Source of the DNA: Anadara kagoshimensis
Lineage: Eukaryota; Mollusca; Bivalvia; Arcoida; Arcidae
Direction: 5' to 3'
DNA: 64,000 nucleotides
Assembly (NCBI GenBank): GCA_021292105.1
Contig: CM037865.1
Span: 66,027,630-66,091,629, forward strand
The position numbers and the translations under genes are program-made. Within the stretch, counting starts at the first letter, position 1, and each line of letters starts with the position of its first letter. A model generated the notes under the pieces. The model saw nothing but the letters and a program-made list of their open reading frames with translations, did not search any database and was not told the origin of the DNA. Shown in pieces: positions 47,634 through 60,062 of the stretch.

Positions 47634-47919
47634 GTAAAATTAAAACTGGTATAATATGTAATTTAAACCCCTGAGCCGATATCTCTGCTGGTGCCCTAAA
47701 GATATCACAAACTCAGTAGGCAATAATTTCGTATTATTGTCAGAAATATACTATAATTGTCTAAATTTCCTGCAAGTTAAAATTTGAAATTTCTCAAAAA
47801 CTAAGGTATACTCCCTCATGGAAAGTATTTCCTTAGCTTAATTTGGTAAAATATATTTTGGTCCTTTGGGTAGCTTTTCAACATCTTCAAAATAATTTTG
47901 GTTTCATAGTTTTGGTCCA

Positions 47920-47965
47920 AGCACTACTGATGAGGAATTGTATTCCAAAACGACCGTCTAGTGCT
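47920..47965 (+). ncRNA. Type I hammerhead ribozyme, core mutation
   Basis: Helix I, CUGAUGA, helix II and GUC are intact, but the GAAA box reads AAAA (G12 lost), which should abolish cleavage. Confidence 0.7.
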
Positions 47966-48163
47966 GTAAAATTAAAACTGGGATAATATGTAATTAATAT
48001 GTGTTTATTTTCATTTTATGTTCACAATGATGCAAACTATGTCCTACAACAAATTGTTATAATTAAGAATTATAATTAAAAAAATTTATAGGTGCTCACT
48101 CAATTTTAACTATGCGGCTTTAGTAAGCGTTGTTAAAACAGAAATAAAAAAAATGCAACCAAA

Positions 48164-48370
48164 TCATAAATAAACATATTAATTGATATCGAAATTACAA
48201 TCTCAAAGCAAAGTGAAAACAATGAAACTAACAAAACATATTAAACACGTGAATTTCCACTAGAAAAAAGAGACCGGGTACTCCGAAAAGGTAAGGACTT
48301 CATGTTAAGCTGTTAAGCTGGCTACACCCACTACGTATGTAAACAAAATTGAGAGTAAAAGGAACATGAA
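48164..48370 (-). mobile_element. Retroelement tail fragment
   Basis: Tail with GAGACCGGGTACTCCGAAAA. Confidence 0.65.
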
Positions 48371-49480
48371 ACATTCAAATAAGCATTTACAGAGGAATAG
48401 TCAATCGACAAATTAGAACAAGCTTAACATATGCATGTATTGGGATCACTGATTATGAAATTCTAGACTTTGGGTGGACACTGAAATAAATGACAAAATT
48501 ATGCCTAGATATGTGGCTTTAGTGATATATATGAAATCATGTTGGATAATGCTCAATACAAATGTACCAAGCTTTATACAAGCTGATTAAGGGATATAAT
48601 CTGTCATTGTAGACAGCATATTGTTAAATACATTACACTACACGAGCTTCTTTCTTTGAAACATGCTGAAATATATGTTACATATATTACCTAATCTCCT
48701 AAACACAAGTAGATGGTAATAAAGTATTTATCTGTTTTGTGGATCTTTCTCATCCATCTAGATAGGCATGAAACGGTTCATGAACTGTTTCATGGTATAA
48801 CGAACTGTTGATTAATGTGCAAACTGAATGTGTAAAAAGTCGCTTTAAAAAACGACCAGTAATCCAGATTGTACAAGACAACATATTAATTACATATTAT
48901 ACCAATATTCTAAAAAAATCTTTTTATTCCACATTTGGCTTCAAATACGATTAAAATAGACATCGATGCCCTGTTTGTAAAATCTAACTTTGTTATTTAA
49001 CGTTCTACTTAAAAATATTTATAACCCAACAAGGATTGTACCAGATTTTGGTTTATACAAAATGTATAAACTATAAAACCAAGTTATTCATTCTAAACTC
49101 AAAGAAATAACATTTGAAACGCACTGAAAATGTCTAAATGTTAAGAATTGTCTTTTAATTATGACGCCATTAAAGGACACGTGGTCATGTGGGATACGAC
49201 GCGTATCTCACATATACCAGAAACCTCTATCTTATATCAACAGATGTGGTCATCGATTTTTGTTGACGTTCTGTCGGAAAATGATTATGACATAATCGCT
49301 ATCGCCTCGGTCAATATCACACCATAACCAACCACTCAGTATCTACCAAGATACTAGGACTTCAAGTTTTTCACTGCTAATTTAAGACTGAAGTTAAGAA
49401 TATAATTAGACGTTTTGTAGATCACTTTGCTTTGTCTTTACAATTAGTATTAAATGTTATGATATCAGGTATACAATAAT
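48371..49480. other. AT-rich DNA, nothing recognised
   Basis: No frame, array or family copy seen. Confidence 0.4.
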
Positions 49481-49481
49481 C

Positions 49482-49750
49482 AAAAACAAGCATCCCAATC
49501 CATGTCATAACCCAAAAGCCACAAGGAAAGTAAAAACTTTAAAAGCTGGCAAATTAGGTCAAACACGTAAACTTCCACCGAAATGTGAGGCCAGGTGATC
49601 CGGTAGGGTACGTTCCTCCTGTTTAACTACCTACAACGACCATGTGTGTAATCAAAACTGGGAATGTTTGGCGTCAAATATATCCAGGGTGATTTTAGGT
49701 AACAGATAAATCATATAGATCAACAATATTGTGATGACGGCAATGATATT
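49482..49750 (-). mobile_element. Retroelement 3' fragment
   Basis: Full tail and part of the RT C-terminal block. Confidence 0.7.
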
Positions 49751-51595
49751 GTGGATAAATGGCTTATCATTTAATGAAGATACAAAGCAAATTTTCGAGA
49801 TATGTTCTTTTTTAATGTTTTTATATTTGATCATTGATTTTGTATAACATTTCCATTTCTGCGCAGCCTCCTATCAATCTTGAATTACACCGAATGCAGT
49901 TTTTATAATATCAGAATAAAATTAAAAAAAGTAAAATTAAAAAACATTTAAATATCTCTTGAAACAATGCGCAAAATGAAGATATAATCCAATATATTTT
50001 GTCTGTATTGCTATTTTCACTATAGTTTTTAAATATTTATTTATCCTTTAAAGATTTATAGACGCATATATTGTGTTCAAAAGTCATCATGACCCGACGT
50101 TATTAATAATATTCCCTACAGAAACGACTACTATTTTATTGATGTTCGAGTTAGATTTCAATATATTATTCTTTGTTCTAAAGCTTATTAAAGTGAAAAT
50201 AGTTTTAATAAATTTAAATGTCAGTGTACTCTGGTGTACCTGAATATTCAATTTTCTTTTTATTGGCATAATGTTTATGACAATTGACACAAAAAGCGCA
50301 AAAATATCAATATCCCCAAAGTCCTGTAAGATATGTGTTAACTAATTGCTTGTAATCATACTAAGAATTAATGGAAACTTACATACTCTGACCATGGGAC
50401 CGTACCACTCGCTATATGTCACTGTCTCTAAATATGTTCTGCGTTCTGTGTTAGCGGAAGGCAGAAAGGAAACAATAGCACAACGAATTATGCCTTAAAT
50501 CTGTACTAATCAATACTCCTGTTTCCTAAATCAACTCATTGGTATGTAACTACATGTAGTCTATCCGTTAGCAGCGCACTCATTATTATTTGGCCAATTT
50601 CGTGACCTTATTAAACGCCATAGAACTTTTGAAAAGAAGATTTTTAAAATAACATTATAAGTGTCTACGCGTTGTTATCTTCTTAATATTAAATATTTAA
50701 TTGCCTTTAATCTAAGGGAACTTTGCTAGATTTAGATATTTAGATCTGTTACATTGATGTCACAGTTTGTACATTGTGTCATCAAATTATAGACATACCT
50801 GTTTTTCAAGGTGTAAAATATCGAAAATAGAAAACTAAAAAATCCATGTACACTGTAAGCTAAACTGAAGATACGTACTTGTTCTACTTCTACTATTTAC
50901 CAAACATAATACTTAATACCAAAGTAAGATAAATGGATATTAAAAAACCCAACGTATGCTTTATTCAAGGTGCTGATCATGATGACAACGAACACTACAG
51001 GTTATTTTAAATACACCAAAGACATAAATGCACTAATAAGGGATCTACCTAACACAACCACTAGTCAAGTAGTTTTATAAATGAACTCTTAACTAATATT
51101 CTCTTCCATGATATCTCCTTTATTTTCATGTATTCATAGGGGGCAACGTTCGTTTATACAAAAGCATTGAATGCTGAATCCATTAAAACACTAAATGGTT
51201 AGAACAAAAGTGGAGGTTATAGTCTCCTTGGATATGAATAAGAATAGTAGTACTTGATTCGTTTGGTAACAATCTAATCTTAAATAGGCATTGACTACCT
51301 TACTTGATAAAGATTCCTAAACAAAAACCATGTTAGGAAAGATATATAAGTACTAAATTATTAAATAAATAAATACATACATAAATACATTCGTCAAAGA
51401 TAGTGTTCAGTCTTATAAAAGATAAAGTCTATTCAACATCTGGCATAAACCAAAGCGGATTTTGATTACATTTATGGAATTACTTTAACATCTTGTTTCT
51501 AATACTTCATGTCTATTAAAATTATTAAACCTTTTGATTTTTCTAAAATTTACACCGCTATCCCTCGTTCTAAATTGAAAAAAATTCCCTTATTA
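49751..51595. other. AT-rich DNA, nothing recognised
   Basis: The 50087-50290 and similar frames lack coding character. Confidence 0.4.
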
Positions 51596-51596
51596 T

Positions 51597-52210
51597 TCTT
51601 TTCTGAAAAGGAAAGCCAAGATACAGATATCTAATGCTCAACAGGGATTCTAGTTAATTTATCACCAAACGGACACCAAACAAAAATATACTAAAAATGT
51701 GAAATGTTAGAGTTTATGATAGACAACATACGTGTCTTTGTTATGTTTTGGTAATGTAATTTTCCAGCAAATAATCGGTTTACCAATGAGCAAAAACTGA
51801 GCACCATTGCTTGCTGATTTGTTTTGCTGTTCGTGTGATGCAGGATCTTGTTGGAGAAAAATATGTGGCTTAATAATTTCATTTCACATACAGATAACGT
51901 TGTATATATTAATAATCTAAAATCGGAATGGCCTCTATCTTAGTGAGCTTGCGATAAAAGACGCGACTAATTCCTCAAGTTTTACTTTATATTAGGACGT
52001 TTATCTCTATTATGACACCTATGATAAAAGTCTACTTTTGGAGCTCAATGGCAAACTTGATTACTTCAATTTTGCTGTAATTAAATTTCCTTTCCCATAC
52101 AGCCATGATTCTATTTCTTCTGCTTATGGTTTTGTAGTATGTTTGTCGCGTAAAGGTACCTGTTACACCTAGGCGGATGTTTACCAGTATAAAGCACAAG
52201 GCTTGCAATC
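51597..52210 (+). pseudogene. Reverse-transcriptase copy, heavily decayed
   Basis: Collinear with 43134-43790 (same start CAAGATACAGATATCTAATG; TTACCAATGAG; TTTCCTTTCCCATACAGCC; TCTGCTTATGG), with many stops. YIDD is destroyed. It ends near CTTGCAATC, so the tail is missing. Confidence 0.65.
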
Positions 52211-52660
52211 TTGATTACATAAGTCGAATCAACATTAATATGCGCACCTGTATATCATATGACATTGTTGAATTTAATGTTAATATAATAACAGTAACAA
52301 TAGTTTTACTTTTAGCTATGAGGCATGTTTCTGTCAGAAATAGATCGCTTAGTGATATCAAAGTGTAGAAATGTTGTGCTAGAGAAGCGAATGTAAAAAT
52401 GAAATTATCCTCAAATAGATAAAACAAGATCGTTCATATTATCTCTATTATATTTTTATACAAAGTACATTCAGTTAAGTTGATGTACAATAGTTGTGCT
52501 TTAACTCCAGTCTAAATTATTTGAGTTATAAGTCAAAAGCAAGTGATAAAGTTGTGTTATATGGAATTGGTAGATTAAGGGTTTTAGAACTATGATACAT
52601 ACATGGAATATAAATATATAAAGGAATATAATTTACATTTTATACCAGTTTTAACTTTAC

Positions 52661-52706
52661 AGCATTAGATGGCCGTTTAGAAATAAATCTCCTCATCAGT
52701 AGTGCT
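52661..52706 (-). ncRNA. Hammerhead ribozyme, mutated
   Basis: On the minus strand AAGCACTACTGATGAGGAG keeps helix I and CUGAUGAG; the GAAA box is UAAA and GUC is AUC. Inactive. Confidence 0.6.
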
Positions 52707-52936
52707 TAGAGCAAAATTGTGAAATTAAAATAATGTTTTTTGAGATGTTGAAAAGAACCAAAATATAGTTTGCCAAATTTAGCTAAGGAAATAGTTTTAG
52801 ACAATAGTATATTTCTGACAATAATACACAATTATTGCCTTGCCTTCTGAGTTTGTGATATCCTTGTGGAAACATCCACAAGCAGAGATACCGACTCAGT
52901 GCTTTCAATCACATATTATACCCGTTTTAATTTTAC

Positions 52937-52980
52937 AGCACTAGACGGTTGTTTCGGAATACAATGCCTCAGTAATGGTG
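52937..52980 (-). ncRNA. Hammerhead ribozyme, mutated
   Basis: 3' half intact (ATTCCGAAAC, CGTCTAGTGCT) but the core reads CUGAGGC. Confidence 0.55.
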
Positions 52981-53238
52981 TTAATACCAAATCTGTGAAA
53001 TCAAAATAATTATGTTTTTCAAGATGTTGAAAAGATACCAAAACGACCAAAATTATTTTTACCAAATTGAGCTAAGGAAATAGTTTGCTCAAGGAAGTTT
53101 ACGTTAGTTTTTGAGGAATTTTAAATTTTAACTAGCAGCAAATGCCTACTGAATTTGTGATATCCTCAAGGAAACATCCACCAGCAGATATACCGGCTCA
53201 ATGGTTTAAATTACATATTATACCGGTTTTAATTTTAC

Positions 53239-53281
53239 AGCATCAGATGGCCGTTTCGGAATACAATTTTTCATAAGTAGT
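53239..53281 (-). ncRNA. Hammerhead ribozyme, mutated
   Basis: ATTCCGAAACGGCC kept; 5' core lost. Confidence 0.5.
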
Positions 53282-53518
53282 AATAATTGTGAAACCAAAA
53301 TCATATTTTGCAAAATTTAGGTAAGGAAATACTTTGCACAAGGGAGTAAATCTTAGTTTTAACTAGCAGCAAATCTAGACTTTAGTATATTTTTTACTAT
53401 AATACACGATTTTGCCTACTCAGTTTGTGATGAACTAGGGGAAACATCTGTCAGCATATAAATATCAAATGTAATGAAATATTTAAACATAACTCGAATC
53501 GAATGTTAATGATTTGTT

Positions 53519-53560
53519 AAGTACATTTGGTCATGGATTGGTATGTTTCTGTTTGATGTT
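53519..53560 (+). mobile_element. Retroelement tail end
   Basis: TTGGTCATGGATTGGTATGT; faces the minus copy at 53608 tail-to-tail. Confidence 0.5.
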
Positions 53561-53607
53561 GTAGTATGGGAATGTTTGGTATTGCCAAATAACTATATTG
53601 TGTAATA

Positions 53608-53755
53608 AAAAACAAACATACCAAAACATGTTCAAAATCACTAACGCAAAGCAAACATCCAAGAAGGCCTGGTGCTCTAGAAGGGTAAGCACCTACTGTT
53701 TAGCTAGATAGAACCGCTGCGTATGTAATCAATTTTGTGAATGAAAGGAACACAA
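53608..53755 (-). mobile_element. Retroelement tail fragment
   Basis: Tail with GGTGCTCTAGAAGGGTAAGC; middle partly deleted. Confidence 0.65.
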
Positions 53756-55618
53756 TCTATATTAATTGTTTTTGCATGTAGTACATTATGTCATTCATCT
53801 CACTAAAAAGAACATAAAATTTAATCAAATGGATAACCACTCTCTACATGAATAGTTTCACTTTCTACCAAGATCATTCATTGGATAATTTATATTAAAC
53901 AAACTTTTCTAGAACAGATTTTTAAAAAAAACTGGTTTATGTAGGTTCGAACCAAAACGAATATAGCCCACACATACACCAGTGTATATTCCATGACTAG
54001 ACTTCCTTCAATATATCAAATGTATTAAACAAAATAATAAAAAAGAAAACGTTTTATTTTGACATTCAACATGCACTTGGGTGAGTAATGGTTCAAATGG
54101 CAAAAGCATATATCATGTAGATTTTATAACCATGGGTATTTTCGCTATGTTTATTGATTTTGTTATACTTCTAACAATCAAATCAGTCATAAATTCAATG
54201 TATAATATTCATGGAACCCATTAAATAAAACCAATATGTCAAAAAACTTATGTGCTGTTTATTTGTCCATAAAATAGTTTTATTTCAATGCGGTCCGTCC
54301 CGAGAAAAGCGTGTCCAGCTACAAGAATACTAGTAATCGGTGCGGTTAGAAACCCTGGGAAATGCTGACACGTAAAATGCTGTCCGTAATCAAGTTGTGA
54401 AAGACAGTTTTTATACAGATACAAAAAAATCAAAGGTTTAAAGGTCACCGGTCACCAAATTTATCAATTTTGTATTTTGCATTCCTATGGGTGGAATAGT
54501 CATTATTGATGAGTCTGACGGTTTCCCACGCCTTACATTTACCTGTAATACACTAAAACCTTACCTAAACGAACTGCTAATACTCGGTAGTTTCCGACAC
54601 CGCTCGTAACTTTCCGGCGACCTAATTGATGACGTACATGGTGTTAAGCTGCTGAGGAAAGACACATTACCTATATATGTATCCATATATTACATGTGGG
54701 TTTATGTGGTGTTTTGAAGGCTTTTAAAGTTTAATTTCAAGTCAAAATGATATATTTTGTAAAGTTTGGATATAATGAAATCACAATGACCGATGAACAT
54801 GCTTTTTCCACAAAATTCAGAACAAATTAAAGCCAGATTTACACAAGTCCTTCATGTAGCTTTTTAATTGTTTTGAATGTATTCAGATTAAACATTACGA
54901 GATAAGTCAGGGAAATAAGAGTGGTAAAATCATTGAAGACAATTCAAATTATTATGAATGAATTCAGTCAAATATATAGATTTTAAACAATTTTTATTTT
55001 CAAAATTAATTTAATTCCGTTATTCAATCAGTTCACCAATTCACACGTTCAAACAGAAACGCATGTCTTGTTCAAATTAACTAATCTAATTTAACTTTAA
55101 TTTATTCGATTTTCAGAATCCATAAAAAAATGACAAATAACATTTACCGGGTATATCATAAAGATATACGCACGTCTCAATTAATGTTGCATATTGTAAG
55201 GTAAACTCTGTTAATTACAGGTGGTAGATGTCTACATCTAAACAGGATGTTTCCCAATGTAGCATATTGATAATCTCTTAATTACTGGTATGTGAGGGAT
55301 GTAAATCACATTTTAAACGATATTAATTTATAGTGAATAAATGAAAGAAAGTTTCACTCGAGTTTTGAGTCCTTAGTTAGTCGGGTATCACATTTTGATG
55401 ACGTTCTTTTCGTCCCATTAAAATTATTATTATTATTAAACTTACTGCAAATAAGGAATAGGAAGCTATTGAATTGAAATTGTTTTCATATCCAAGTAAC
55501 ACTGGGGTGAAATATTTTATTTGAGAGACAATAAGAAATTATTTTTTAAACCTTTATTTTGATAGGTCTTGGACCCAGATTCTACCCGAAAACGTGTTTT
55601 TTATTCATTACATGGGTA

Positions 55619-55620
<2 letters not shown>

Positions 55621-55662
<42 letters not shown>
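55621..55662. repeat. AAT microsatellite
   Basis: About 14 AAT units inside the TTAA element. Confidence 0.95.
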
Positions 55663-55664
<2 letters not shown>

Positions 55665-55770
55665 CTTTGATTTTAATCTAAAAAGGAATTAAAAATGGAC
55701 AATTTCTAAAACAAATATGAATTAAAATCAATTTGAGGTCATAATATAGCTGTACTAGAGAGAAAAAAAA

Positions 55771-55946
55771 TTGGGTTCTTTTTATTATTCCTTATGATAA
55801 ATAAAAAATAAATAAATAAATAACTTAATTAAATTAATCAGAGATATGTAAAGATAATTAAAATGATATCAAATATTAATAAAAATTAATGTGAACAATT
55901 TTTAAATAAAAAACGGAAATTTGGGTTCTTTTATTATTTGTTGTGA

Positions 55947-55993
<47 letters not shown>

Positions 55994-56150
55994 CTCAAAG
56001 AGATATGTAAAGATAATTAAAATGGTATTAGATATGAATGAAAATTAATGTGAACAATATTTTAAATAAAAAACGGAAATTTGGGTTCTTTTATTATTTG
56101 TTGTGATAAAAAGATATAAATAAATAAAATAAATAAATAAACAAATAAAT
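55771..56150. repeat. About 150-160-bp tandem repeat with AAAT tracts
   Basis: TTGGGTTCTTTT starts at 55771, 55921 and 56081. Each unit has an AAAT run of different length (longest 55946-55992) and the word AGATATGTAAAGATAATTAA. Confidence 0.85.
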
Positions 56151-56689
56151 TTCAAAAGAAATGTAAAATTATGTTTTGTAAAAGTATTAGTAAATAGTAT
56201 ATCATACTTAGAGCAAACACAAATCATAGTTTTTTTCTTTATTTATTTCTTATTATTATGTTGATTTTTTATTTATTTTTTTCTGCTGAAGGAAACTGAA
56301 ATACCCGATACTAAAAAATAAATAAATATATAAAAACACTAGAAGTTATTTCCGATAAATCTGGGTAATAAACGCAGTTCACTATACAAGCTTCATTTAC
56401 TAAATAGCTGGGATAACACCTTCTGCGTCACTTCCGGTTTTGTACCCTTTTACTACCAAAGGGAGATAACACAGTTTTTCAACAGTTTCAGAACTTTAAT
56501 TTACGCTGTAGAAAAGGACAGAAATGATTAAAAAATGTTATTTGTGGCTAAATCGACTTTTTATGATGTAATCTTTCGGAAAATAGTACTAAAAAAAATT
56601 CGGTTTTTGGTGACCGGTGACCTTTAAGCAAGACTTGCAGACCCTGTATTACCCATAAGCCAAGTTACAGTGCTAATACTTTATATTTT

Positions 56690-56890
56690 AATAAATGACA
56701 TGGACAAAAATAAAATATCCAAACAAAATTATTTTACAAATACAGTTTGTTCCTCTGGGTATTTTTTCAACCTCTTGAAAATAATTTCACAATGTTAGTC
56801 CACGCACTACTGATGAGGAATGTTATTTCGAAACAGTCGTCTAGTGCTGTAAAATTAACACTGGTATAATATAAACCATATGCCTAAATT
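56690..56890 (+). mobile_element. Hammerhead-unit fragment
   Basis: Distal body and a complete ribozyme, just outside the TTAA element. Confidence 0.7.
56804..56848 (+). ncRNA. Type I hammerhead ribozyme, core complete
   Basis: Helix I GCACTA (56804-56809) pairs with TAGTGC (56842-56847); core CUGAUGA 56810-56816; helix II GGAAT/ATTTC with one G-U pair and loop GUU; GAAA 56830-56833; helix III A-U and C-G around AGUC; GUC with cleavage after C56841. All conserved core bases are present, making it the best candidate for self-cleavage in the window. Confidence 0.8.
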
Positions 56891-57546
56891 GTTTAAAGTT
56901 TAACGTGATCTAGGAATGGAAACGTTAGTAAAGGTAACCAATTAGGAAGGTATAAATCGCTTTTAAAAAGTTGTAACAGAAACAAAGACGAGTCTTTTTT
57001 GGAATAATGCATATATCGGTACCTATCTTTTATATTGATTTTTTAGTTAATTGGCGCGAATTCGCGAAACATCGATTCCTCTCTCATTCCGTATTTAAGA
57101 AAATTGATTCCATTAAGATCTTCTTGCAAATGATACTTCAAAGGGTTACGTACCGGAGAATCATTAAGTATAGTATTTATGTATAGAAAACACATCACGA
57201 TTTTATCTATAAAATATTAATTGTAAGGATTTATCTGACTAAAATAATGCCGGTGCATTCATCTGTCATTATTTATATTAATAAACTTGGAAATAACCTA
57301 GACACCATTTAGTATATCAAAAACCTACACAATCGTCTTAGTTTTCTACTAAAATGAACCTTACACAAAAGGACTGCTAAGGTCATGAATACCACATTCC
57401 AAAAGTCACTGGAAAATAAACTACAAAAAAGACCAATATACCAATATAATAACATAAAAACGATTGTATGTTTATTAGATATATCAGAGATAACGTGAGT
57501 GATTTTCACGTGTTAAACTTAAGAACAATGTCCATGTGTTTATCGT

Positions 57547-57612
57547 AATTTGCCAGTTTTTACCTTGCTTTTGAATTGTAATTAAACATGAACCGGTGTT
57601 TGTGTTTGATTA
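57547..57612 (+). mobile_element. Retroelement tail end
   Basis: TTTGCCAGTTTTTACCTTGC on; meets the following minus copy tail-to-tail. Confidence 0.6.
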
Positions 57613-57875
57613 TAGCAATCCAAAACAATAACACCAGTCTATGTCTAATTCAAAATCCCAAAAGCAAAGTAATACTTTCGAACCTGGAAAATTATGTTGA
57701 ACTTCCAGCTGCCAGTGGAGTGAAGTTGGATGCCCTGGAAAGGTAACCACCTCTTGTCCAGCTAGCTACATCCGCCACTTGTGAAATACAAATTAAAAGT
57801 GAGAGGAACATGAAACTATGGGACGTCAAATATACACCGGTTCATTTTGGATAAAAATGGAGCCTACTTATCAAC
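57613..57875 (-). mobile_element. Retroelement 3' fragment
   Basis: Full tail and partial RT C-terminal block. Confidence 0.7.
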
Positions 57876-58414
57876 AATATTTTCGTATTAATTGTGAAAT
57901 AAATACACATTAAATAGGAAAAGCAGGTTTGTTGCTGCAAAGAAAAGGAAAGTTGACGAGAGAAAAGCTGTAGTTATCGCGTTTACCGTATATCTTCAAT
58001 TGTTGCCATTTATGGTTGCAATAATTGGGTATACAAAAGCGCTCTGCAAAATAAACGTATCATGACACAACAAAAGGCTACAAAAACTGTTATTGTCCCA
58101 GCAGCTTCGACTTGAGGTATTAATCTAGTCATTAATTTTACATCATGACAAAGTGCCCTTAACCACAAGTGACTATATTTCCCCTAATACTCCAGCTTAA
58201 ACAGTATTATACAAGATATAATAAAATAAATTTTACAGCCTTCCTAGTTGTCTGACCATAATCACATAATAAGTAAGCAATCACAGGTTGAATATGGCAT
58301 TCAAAACATTTTTCGCCGGATGCTTCGTGAAAAGTATCAAGTACAATGCACCATCTAAATGGGGAGAATGAATATTAAAATAAAAGACAGTGAATTTTAA
58401 AAGTTCAAAAAGAT

Positions 58415-58456
58415 AGTGGTTTTGGACATGGATTGGTTGGTTTATTTTATGATAGT
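58415..58456 (+). mobile_element. Retroelement tail end
   Basis: TTGGACATGGATTGGTTGG only. Confidence 0.45.
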
Positions 58457-58669
58457 TTAGACATTTTAAAGCGTCTGCAGTTATTAAAAGACTGAAAATA
58501 ACATTTTGCACAGGGAATGGTTTTATTTACACAAAAGTATATAGCGTAACTGTGTTTGTTCCTTATAGATTATTGATATTTCACTGTAACAGTTGTAATG
58601 ACAATTTGTTTTTTATTAACAAAATTATATGCTTTTAATAAGCCAGTTAAACAATTTAAAAGAGTTAGC

Positions 58670-58856
58670 TGCCATCAATTTGGATTATGCATGTGTCGGG
58701 TGTAGCTATCTAAATATCAAATGCGTAATCTTTCGGTGCCCCCGGTCTCATTGTCCTGGTGGAAGGCCATGTGCTTAACCTTATTTGTTCGTTTTGAAGT
58801 TTTCATTTTGCTTTGAGATTGTGATTTGGACATGGATTAATATGTTCATTTTTGAT
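58670..58856 (+). mobile_element. Retroelement tail fragment
   Basis: TGTCGGGTGTAGCTATCTAA through GGATTAATATGTTCATTTTT. Confidence 0.7.
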
Positions 58857-59564
58857 ATATTAAACATTGAATTGTATTTTTCATTTTTGAACCCCTACAT
58901 AATTTGCTTTTAATTTTTAACATTTTCTTTCATTTTTTAAAATCCCAATATAAAAAATAAATATATTTTGACACATATGTACTTCAAAATCGTCATTTGA
59001 CACGTCCGTGGATGTGAAAAATAAGCGTTTGAGCGAAGTTTCATTTGATCAATAACCTTTTTACACCTAATATGGTCCGTCGGCGTTATTTTGGTAGAGT
59101 CTTAATAAAAACAGAAGATTATATATAACGTAGCTAGCCTAAGGCATGGATATATAAAGGTGGACAAATGAACGCATGAGGGCGTGAATATACGTTTACG
59201 ATAACACGGTATAGGCAAACAACACTGACCTGTCCGTTTGACCTTTTATTACGAATACTCAGTATTGTTATAGGAGGGTCCATCCATTACATATGTGATG
59301 TTAGGATTAGCAGGTAATTATAAAACCAGTATACTAGTATACACAAGGCACTTGATTAGTGTTCTCCTTATGTATACGAAATAGGCGAATGTGTTCCTTA
59401 TACATAAATGAACTGGTCCGTGATAAATATTTAAATTAAAGGTCAAGCGGACATGTCAACGTTGTTAACCTATAAACACAATATCCCTGACGGACTATAC
59501 GATCATCCCTAATTCTAAATTGCAAGCACGTCTAAAGAAATCTAACATAAACATTCCAAATTAA

Positions 59565-59885
59565 AAAAACCTCATACTAATCCATGTCTAAATGAAAATC
59601 TAGAACAAAGTAAAACTTTGAAACTGACATATTAAATTAATTACGCGAACTTCCACCAAGGAAGTGAGACCAAGTGCTCCGGAAGGGTAAGCACCTCCTG
59701 TTTAGCTACATGCACCTGACACGTGTGTAATCAACAGTGGGAGTGAAAGGAACATGGAACTATGTAACGTAATATACAATGTATACCCATAGCAATCATA
59801 GACACTGAGACATCATACTTATCAATAATACTGTAATGACGGTCATAATTTTTAGGGCCCCGATAAGCCTAGGCTTGCACATCAT
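59565..59885 (-). mobile_element. Retroelement 3' fragment, well preserved
   Basis: Complete tail, RT C-terminus and the upstream GATAAGCCTAGGCTTGCA block. Confidence 0.8.
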
Positions 59886-60062
59886 TACATCAAGAATTAA
59901 TTTAAGAGCCGTTTGTTTCGTTGTACCTCTACCATAGCGTATCAATCGTGAAACAACTACACCATAAATGGAAAAGATGTAAGACTATGTATATATTGGT
60001 TTACTTAGTGTGTCATGAATATTCGTCATTTCATGAAAATTCAACAGTAGAACGTGATATAA

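Larger units (their letters stand above)
47273..48000 (+). mobile_element. Tandem hammerhead-unit array (retrozyme-like)
   Basis: GAAAC-type boxes recur at 47278, 47615 and 47947, so the period is 337 then 332 bp. The array holds two full units and a leading half ribozyme. Direct tandem units of a few hundred bp, each with one type I hammerhead, are the structure of retrozymes. Confidence 0.75.
52630..53470 (-). mobile_element. Tandem hammerhead-unit array, minus strand
   Basis: Three units with ribozyme relics at 52661, 52937 and 53239, spaced 276 and 302 bp; unit bodies match the plus-strand array (AGCAGAGATACCG, CTGAGTTTGTGATATCC). Confidence 0.75.
54442..56623. mobile_element. 2182-bp non-autonomous element, TTAA duplication
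   Basis: Perfect 18-bp terminal inverted repeats AGGTCACCGGTCACCAAA, flanked on both sides by TTAA (54438-54441 and 56624-56627). TTAA target duplication is typical of the piggyBac superfamily, though the ends do not show its usual CCC start. No transposase frame; the interior holds AAT, AAAT and 150-bp repeats. Confidence 0.75.
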
